Below, in pieces: positions 59,067 to 64,000 of a stretch of DNA of 64,000 nt. The notes beneath the pieces were generated by a model. It was not told where the DNA came from, searched no databases, and saw only the letters and a program-made list of their open reading frames with translations. The stretch comes from Pseudoblastomonas marina. Its GTDB lineage: Bacteria; Pseudomonadota; Alphaproteobacteria; Sphingomonadales; Sphingomonadaceae. How positions within the stretch are numbered: position 1 is the first letter of the stretch; the number at the start of each line of letters is the position of its first letter. The position numbers and the translations under genes are program-made. The stretch covers positions 1,850,427 to 1,914,426 of the forward strand of contig NZ_BMID01000001.1 in assembly GCF_014641655.1 (NCBI RefSeq), given 5' to 3'.

Positions 59067-59714
59067 ATGAAACGCACGATTATCCAACGCGCTTCGGCCG
59101 CCTTCGCGCTGTCGCTCGGCCTGCTTACCGCCGGTTGCGGCGGCACTCCCGAATGGCGCGGGCTCGAAAGCCCGAACCAGCCGGTCGTCACCCGTACCAA
59201 TTACACGATGGACCTGTCGGCCGGAGCCGAAGGCCTGTCGATCCCCGAACAGCGGCGCCTCGCCGATTGGTTCGCGGCGATGGAGCTTGGCTATGGTGAC
59301 CGCATCGCGATCGACGATTCGTCGGCCAGCCAGGCGACCCGCGACGCCGTGCAGGCGATCGCCTCGCGCTACGGCATGATCATCGAGGATACCGCGCCGG
59401 TCACCGAAGGCGTGGTCGGACCGGGCGCAGTGCGCGTGGTCGTTACCCGCTCGCGCGCCGAGGTTCCGGGCTGCCCCAACTGGTCCGCCCAGTCGGATCT
59501 CAACGACGTCAACGCAACCTACCCGAATTACGGATGCGCCGTGAACGGCAATCTCGCTTCGATGGTCGCCAACCCGGAAGACCTGATCCGCGGCCAGCAG
59601 GCGCAGGGCGGTTCTTCGGAGGCGACCTCGACCAAGGCGATCGAAGCCTATCGCGCCGCCGCGCCGACCGGCGAAGGCGGACTTGAAGAAACCGACACCA
59701 CCGGAGGAAACTGA
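59067..59714 (+). CDS. cpaD: Flp pilus assembly lipoprotein CpaD
   Basis: 215 aa with lipobox LTAGC near residue 25. CpaD is the pilotin-like outer-membrane lipoprotein of Caulobacter-type Tad systems. The GCPNWS motif and NYGCAVNGNLASMVANPEDLI are its characteristic conserved block. RBS and ATG at 59067 lie 14 bp after cpaC. Confidence 0.9.
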   Translation: MKRTIIQRASAAFALSLGLLTAGCGGTPEWRGLESPNQPVVTRTNYTMDLSAGAEGLSIPEQRRLADWFAAMELGYGDRIAIDDSSASQATRDAVQAIASRYGMIIEDTAPVTEGVVGPGAVRVVVTRSRAEVPGCPNWSAQSDLNDVNATYPNYGCAVNGNLASMVANPEDLIRGQQAQGGSSEATSTKAIEAYRAAAPTGEGGLEETDTTGGN

Positions 59715-59715
59715 G

Positions 59716-60993
59716 ATGAACGCGCCATGGAAGGCAGGTCAGGGCAACCGCGACAGCTTCGCCGCCTATATCTGCGACGACACGACGCTCGACGTCTTGC
59801 GGCCGGTGGTGGTCGAAATGGGCTGGCAGCCCGAGAAGTGCAACAAGGGCGGGCTGCGTAACGCGGTCCAGTCGCTCGCCGTCTCGGCCAGCCCGAACAT
59901 CCTGATCGTCGACCTTTCGGAATGCGGCGATCCGCTGAACGACATCAACGCGCTCGCCGAGGTCTGCGAGCCCGGCACGGTGGTGATCGCGATCGGCCAG
60001 GTGAACGACGTTCGCCTCTATCGCGACTTGCTCGCCAGCGGGATTCACGACTACCTGCTCAAGCCGCTTTCCTCGGGTCAGGTGCGCGATGCGCTGTCCG
60101 AGGCGCAGGCGGTGTTCTCCGCCCCCAAGGCCGGCGAAGGCGAGGTGGCGAAGCGCCATATCTCGACCGCCATAGTCGGTACGCGCGGCGGCGTAGGTGC
60201 CTCGACGCTCGCGACCAGCCTCGCGTGGCATTTCTCGCAGGACAAATCGCTGCCGACCGCGTTGCTCGATCTCGACGTGCATTTCGGGACCGGTGCGCTT
60301 GCGCTCGATCTCGAGCCGGGCCGCGGCCTGACCGATGCGATCGACAATCCGGGCCGGATCGATGGGCTGTTCCTCGAACGCGCGATGATCCGCGCGAACG
60401 ACAACCTCGCGATCCTCTCGGCCGAAGCACCGATCGCGCATCCGCTGATGACCGATGGCGCCGCCTTCGTGCAGCTGGAGGAGGAATTCCGCCAGTCGTT
60501 CGAGATGACCGTCATCGACATGCCGCGCAACATGCTGATCAACTTCCCGCATTTGCTGTCGGACGTGAACGTGATGGTGCTCGCCACCGAATTCACGCTC
60601 GCGGGTGCGCGCGATGCGATCCGCATCCTGTCCTGGCTCAAGACCAATGCCGCGCAGGTCCAGCCGATCGTCGTCGCCAACAAGGCGCAGCCGAATGCGG
60701 AGATTTCGAAGTCCGAATTCGAGGCCTCGATCGAGTGCGGCGTCGATGTCGTGCTGCCCTACGATGCCAAGGCCGCCGTGACTGCGGCAAAGCTCGGCCA
60801 GCCCTTCATCGAAGCCAACCGCTCGCATAAAATGTCGAGCGGGATCAAGGATATCGCCGCGCAGATCATCAAGGTCGGCGATCCCGAGGCGGAGCCCGCG
60901 ACCGAAGCACCGGGAGCCAAGGGCTCGCTGCTCGGCAAGTTCGACCTCAAAGGTCTGCTCGCAAAGAAGGAAAAGGCGCCCGAAAGCGCCTGA
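59716..60993 (+). CDS. cpaE: Pilus assembly ATPase CpaE (TadZ), ParA/MinD-like
   Basis: 425 aa. An atypical receiver-like N-domain (about 1-130, ILIVDLSECG, then LLASGIHDYLLKPLSSGQ) is followed by a MinD/ParA-type ATPase domain. The deviant Walker A is GTRGGVGASTLATSLAW, switch LLDLDVHFGTGALALDL, and TVIDMPRNMLI is the Walker B region. TadZ/CpaE localises the pilus machine at the pole. It lies 1 bp after cpaD. Confidence 0.93.
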   Translation: MNAPWKAGQGNRDSFAAYICDDTTLDVLRPVVVEMGWQPEKCNKGGLRNAVQSLAVSASPNILIVDLSECGDPLNDINALAEVCEPGTVVIAIGQVNDVRLYRDLLASGIHDYLLKPLSSGQVRDALSEAQAVFSAPKAGEGEVAKRHISTAIVGTRGGVGASTLATSLAWHFSQDKSLPTALLDLDVHFGTGALALDLEPGRGLTDAIDNPGRIDGLFLERAMIRANDNLAILSAEAPIAHPLMTDGAAFVQLEEEFRQSFEMTVIDMPRNMLINFPHLLSDVNVMVLATEFTLAGARDAIRILSWLKTNAAQVQPIVVANKAQPNAEISKSEFEASIECGVDVVLPYDAKAAVTAAKLGQPFIEANRSHKMSSGIKDIAAQIIKVGDPEAEPATEAPGAKGSLLGKFDLKGLLAKKEKAPESA

Positions 60994-61007
60994 ACGCCAT
61001 GATTTTC

Positions 61008-61039
61008 CCGGTGGCGGCGCACCCGTGCCCCGCCACCGG
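61008..61039 (+). other. 10-bp hairpin in the cpaE-tadB gap
   Basis: CCGGTGGCGG (61008-61017) and CCGCCACCGG (61030-61039) are perfect inverted arms around a 12-nt loop, with no T-run. It fills the 75-bp gap where cpaF would normally sit and may attenuate or process the transcript. Confidence 0.6.
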
Positions 61040-61068
61040 CCCGCGCCAAACCAAGGGGGTTTCGCCCA

Positions 61069-62034
61069 GTGCTACAGACCGTATTGATCGCTAGCGGATT
61101 GTTCGCGCTGTTGGTGCTCGCCTATTCGGCCCTGTCCGGACCGGCACCCTCCAAGGCCACCCAGCGGCGACTGGCGCAGGTGCGTTACCGCCATTCGGCG
61201 AACACCAAGGACAAGGTCGAGGCGCAGCTCAAGAAGGCCGTCGCCGCTCGCCGTCCGAAAGCTCACCGGATCGCCGGATCGGGCAGCCGTATCGAGGCTC
61301 TCGACCTGCGGCTCCAGCGGACCGGCAAGAAGTGGACGCTGTCGCAATATCTCTATGCCTCGCTCGGCATCGGGCTGGTGGTCGCGGCGATCGTCTTCCT
61401 TCGGTCCGGTGCCCTGCCGCTTTCGCTCGCGATCGGCGCGCTGGCCGGGTTCGGCATCCCGCACATGGTGGTGAGCCGCGCGATCAAGAAGCGCGCTGCC
61501 CAATTCAACTCGAAATTCCCCGACGGGATCGAGCTGCTCGTACGCGGCCTGCGTTCGGGCCTGCCGGTCACCGAAACGCTCGCCGTCGTCGCTCAGGAAG
61601 TGCCCGGGCCGGTGGGTGAAGAATTCAAGACCGTGGTCGAACGCATCAAGATCGGCACGCCGATGGAAGACGCGCTCCAGGAAACGGCCGATCGGCTCAA
61701 CACGCCGGAGTTCAGCTTTTTCTGCATCACGCTGGCAATCCAGCGCGAGACCGGGGGCAACCTCGCCGAAACGCTTTCGAACCTGTCCGACGTGCTCCGC
61801 AAGCGCGCGCAGATGAAACTCAAGATCAAGGCGATGAGCTCCGAATCGAAGGCCTCGGCCTATATCGTCGGCGCGTTGCCCTTCATCGTGTTCGGGATGA
61901 TGTACTGGATCAGCCCCGAATATATCGGCGGCTTCTTCACCGAGGACCGGCTGATCGTGGCCGGCCTGGGCGGACTGGTCTGGATGAGCATCGGCGCCTT
62001 CATCATGGCCAAGATGGTCAGCTTCGAGATCTGA
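61069..62034 (+). CDS. tadB: Flp pilus inner-membrane platform protein TadB
   Basis: 321-aa type II secretion F-domain protein. N-terminal helix (LQTVLIASGLFALLVLAYSA), two more helices near 95-130, the cytoplasmic GspF/TadB domain (FNSKFPDGIELLVRGLRSGLPV, FFCITLAIQRETGGNLAETL) and two C-terminal helices. Starts with GTG at 61069 behind AAGGGGG. Forms the membrane platform with TadC. Confidence 0.93.
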   Translation: MLQTVLIASGLFALLVLAYSALSGPAPSKATQRRLAQVRYRHSANTKDKVEAQLKKAVAARRPKAHRIAGSGSRIEALDLRLQRTGKKWTLSQYLYASLGIGLVVAAIVFLRSGALPLSLAIGALAGFGIPHMVVSRAIKKRAAQFNSKFPDGIELLVRGLRSGLPVTETLAVVAQEVPGPVGEEFKTVVERIKIGTPMEDALQETADRLNTPEFSFFCITLAIQRETGGNLAETLSNLSDVLRKRAQMKLKIKAMSSESKASAYIVGALPFIVFGMMYWISPEYIGGFFTEDRLIVAGLGGLVWMSIGAFIMAKMVSFEI

Positions 62035-62052
62035 GCGGGACGCGAGACGCAT

Positions 62053-63057
62053 ATGGAAACCACCGGCCCCACCCTCCTCGGCTTCGACGTCATCATGATC
62101 GGGACGATCCTCGTCGCAATCGCGGTGCTCGCGGTCGTGCTCGCGATCTACGCCGCGGTCACCGTGAAGGACCCGATGGCAAAGCGCGTCGCGGCGCTCA
62201 ACGCCCGACGCAACGAGCTCAAGACCGGGATGGTCACGCAGACCGCGAAAAAGCGCAAGAGCCTCGTCAGCAAGGACGAGAAGGTCGACAAGGTCCGCGA
62301 CACGCTCAAATCGCTGAAGGTGCTCCAGAAGGAGCAGGTCGACGAGGTCGTGCAGAAGCTCGCCCAGGCCGGTATCCGCAACAAGGACCTCGCGGTCTAT
62401 GTCATCTTCGCGCGCATGATCCTGCCGATCGTCTTGGGCGGCAGCGCGTTCCTGCTCATCTACGTCGCCAACTATTTCCCCGATTGGGGCGGCATGAAGC
62501 GCCTGATGGCCTTCGCTGCGGCGGTGGGTGCGGGCTACAAGGGCCCGGAGATGTTCATCAAGAACAAGATCAACAAGCGCACCGACGCGATCCGCAAGGG
62601 CCTCCCCGACGCGCTCGACCTGCTGGTGATCTGCGCCGAGGCCGGCCTGACCGTCGACGCCGCGTTCAACCGCGTCGCCAAGGAACTGGGCCGCGCCTAT
62701 CCCGAACTGGGTGACGAATTCGCGCTGACCGCGATCGAACTTTCCTTCCTCAACGAGCGCAAGCAGGCGTTCGACAATCTCGCCTATCGTGTCGACCTCG
62801 ATGCCGTGAAGGGCGTGGTGACGACGATGGTGCAGACCGAACGCTACGGTACGCCGCTCGCCTCGGCGCTGCGCGTACTGTCGGCGGAGTTCCGCAACGA
62901 ACGCATGATGCGCGCCGAAGAGAAGGCCGCGCGCCTGCCCGCCATCATGACGATCCCGCTGATCATGTTCATCCTGCCGGTGCTGTTCATCGTGATCCTG
63001 GGCCCGGCGGCCTGTTCGATCTCCGACACGCTCGGCGACGGCGGCGTTAACGGCTAA
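62053..63057 (+). CDS. tadC: Flp pilus inner-membrane platform protein TadC
   Basis: 334-aa partner of TadB with the same F-domain fold. LPDALDLLVICAEAGLTVDAAFNRVAKELG and LVQTERYGTPLASALRVLS are typical TadC segments; four hydrophobic helices flank the domain. It lies 18 bp after tadB and ends overlapping the convergent MarR gene by four bases. No pilin, TadE/F/G or TadD gene follows. Confidence 0.93.
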   Translation: METTGPTLLGFDVIMIGTILVAIAVLAVVLAIYAAVTVKDPMAKRVAALNARRNELKTGMVTQTAKKRKSLVSKDEKVDKVRDTLKSLKVLQKEQVDEVVQKLAQAGIRNKDLAVYVIFARMILPIVLGGSAFLLIYVANYFPDWGGMKRLMAFAAAVGAGYKGPEMFIKNKINKRTDAIRKGLPDALDLLVICAEAGLTVDAAFNRVAKELGRAYPELGDEFALTAIELSFLNERKQAFDNLAYRVDLDAVKGVVTTMVQTERYGTPLASALRVLSAEFRNERMMRAEEKAARLPAIMTIPLIMFILPVLFIVILGPAACSISDTLGDGGVNG

Positions 63058-63485
63058 TCCTCGCGCGCCCTCTCGTAGACCCGGTCAAGGAGCCCGGCGA
63101 ACGTTTCGCGTTCGTCGGGCTCCAGCACGTCGAACAGACGTTCCTCGATCTCCAGTGCGTGCTCCATGATCTCCTCGAACACCTCGCGCCCTGTCGCGGT
63201 AAGGCCGAGAACATGGCTGCGCCCGTCGCTCGAATGCGGTTCGCGCGCCGCCAGCTCGCGGCCCTCGAGCGTGCGGCAGGCGCGGCTGACCGCGACCTTG
63301 TCCATCAGCGTCGCCCGGCCGATCTCGCGCGGGGTCAGCGCTCCGCTGTCGCCGAGCACCGCCATGATCCGCCATTCGGGGATCTTGAGCCCGAAGCGCG
63401 ACTGGTATTCCTGCGCGATCCGGTCGCTGACCGCGTTCGAGGCGATCGAGAGCTTGTAGGGCAGGAACCGGGCGAGCCGCGACAT
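63054..63485 (-). CDS. MarR-family transcriptional regulator
   Basis: 143-aa winged-helix regulator. The DNA-binding part is PEWRIMAVLGDSGALTPREIGRATLMDKVAVSRACRTLEGREL with the wing REPHSSDGRSHVLGLTATG. MarR proteins usually repress nearby genes until bound by an aromatic ligand. It lies 1 bp after the isomerase gene, so it could control tyrosine/aromatic catabolism. Target is inferred. Confidence 0.9.
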   Translation of the reverse strand: MSRLARFLPYKLSIASNAVSDRIAQEYQSRFGLKIPEWRIMAVLGDSGALTPREIGRATLMDKVAVSRACRTLEGRELAAREPHSSDGRSHVLGLTATGREVFEEIMEHALEIEERLFDVLEPDERETFAGLLDRVYERARED

Positions 63486-63486
63486 G

Positions 63487-64000
63487 TCAGTCCTTCGGCT
63501 TGGCCGCTTCGGGCGTAGCCGCGGCGAAGGCGGGCAGCTCGTTCAGCGCGCCATCGATCCGCACCAGCCTGGGATAGGCCGACAGGTCGGTCTCGAACCG
63601 GCGCGCATTGTACATTTGCGGCACCAGACAGATGTCCGACAGGTCGGGCGCATCGCCGCCCAGATAGCCGCTATCGGGCGCCAGCGCCTCGAGCGCCGCA
63701 AAGCCCTCGTGGATCCAGTGGCGGTACCAGCGGTCGACCGCGTCCTGTTCGTGGCCAAGCTCGTTCTTCAGATATTTGAGCACGCGCAAATTATCGAGCG
63801 GATGGATATCGGCCGCCACCACCAGAGCCCGCGCCAGTGCGCGCGACCGCGCCACCGGATCCGAAGGCACCAGCGGCGGCTCTGGCCGGGTTGCATCGAG
63901 ATAGTCGATGATTGCGAGGCTCTGGGTCAGTTCGTGCCCGTCGATCGCCAGCGTCGGGACGAAACCCTGCGCGTTGCGTGCGCGATTGTCATCGCCCGAT
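63487..64000 (-). CDS. maiA: Maleylacetoacetate isomerase (zeta-class GST), 5' end outside window
   Basis: Glutathione-dependent isomerase of the homogentisate branch of tyrosine breakdown. About 170 residues are present. The N-terminal GST domain is cut by the window edge, but NAQGFVPTLAIDGHELTQSLAIIDYLDATRPEPPLVP (split by position) is the zeta-class glutathione-binding end. The helical C-domain has ADIHPLDNLRVLKYL and DLSDICLVPQMYNARRF. About 45 N-terminal residues are missing. Confidence 0.87.
   Translation of the reverse strand, partial: SGDDNRARNAQGFVPTLAIDGHELTQSLAIIDYLDATRPEPPLVPSDPVARSRALARALVVAADIHPLDNLRVLKYLKNELGHEQDAVDRWYRHWIHEGFAALEALAPDSGYLGGDAPDLSDICLVPQMYNARRFETDLSAYPRLVRIDGALNELPAFAAATPEAAKPKD

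Overview
The window is high-GC (roughly 65%) bacterial chromosome, densely packed with short intergenic gaps. Several features point to an alphaproteobacterium, most likely Sphingomonadales (Erythrobacteraceae-like): the mraZ-rsmH-ftsL-ftsI-murE-murF-mraY-murD-ftsW-murG-murC order, the argS-SPOR-nagZ-scpA-scpB-tatA-tatB-tatC run, ispH-thrB-rnhA, Bpt with TamA/TamB, a Caulobacter-type cpa/tad pilus locus and ccmA/ccmB. This assignment is inferred from gene content and order, not from a marker gene. No rRNA, tRNA, CRISPR array, IS element or prophage was found.

Layout. 1-12,626 (minus): the division and cell-wall (dcw) cluster, genes mostly overlapping by a few bases, with a recognisable promoter and candidate MraZ boxes upstream of mraZ. 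12,953-24,337: housekeeping and accessory genes: two envelope proteins, a 2Fe-2S ferredoxin, a DNA glycosylase, an S9 peptidase, an SDR, pterin dehydratase, ccmAB, methionine aminopeptidase, an RsiV-like lipoprotein, an M17 aminopeptidase, an SH3 protein and argC. 24,494-26,302: glnB-glnA, followed by two strong hairpins. 26,393-31,903: accessory stretch with a secreted hypothetical protein, an Na+/H+ antiporter, an XRE regulator paired with an apparently frameshifted membrane protein, an orphan GH24 lysozyme, a repeat-rich secreted protein and a fasciclin lipoprotein. 31,940-39,181 (minus): bpt-tamA-tamB. 39,386-43,867: threonine ammonia-lyase, a truncated dehydrogenase-like gene, an amidohydrolase and two tandem paralogous small membrane proteins. 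43,921-50,447 (minus): the tat/scp/nagZ/SPOR/argS operon. 50,518-55,709: lipoprotein, ispH-thrB-rnhA, FAD oxidoreductase and hydrolase. 55,802-63,057 (plus): prepilin peptidase and cpaB-cpaC-cpaD-cpaE-tadB-tadC with no cpaF ATPase. 63,054-64,000 (minus): MarR regulator and the 3' part of a maleylacetoacetate isomerase gene.

Genes working together. The dcw cluster makes lipid II and builds septal peptidoglycan. TamA/TamB handle outer-membrane biogenesis, Tat exports folded proteins and ScpAB support chromosome condensation. GlnB/GlnA run nitrogen assimilation and the cpa/tad genes assemble an Flp-type pilus. The best leads are: a shared GTAAAG-N4-CTTTNC operator in front of the XRE cassette and the distant S9 peptidase; the frameshift that removes the last membrane helix of the XRE partner; the missing cpaF; and the tandem secreted DDDxPVSP mini-proteins.
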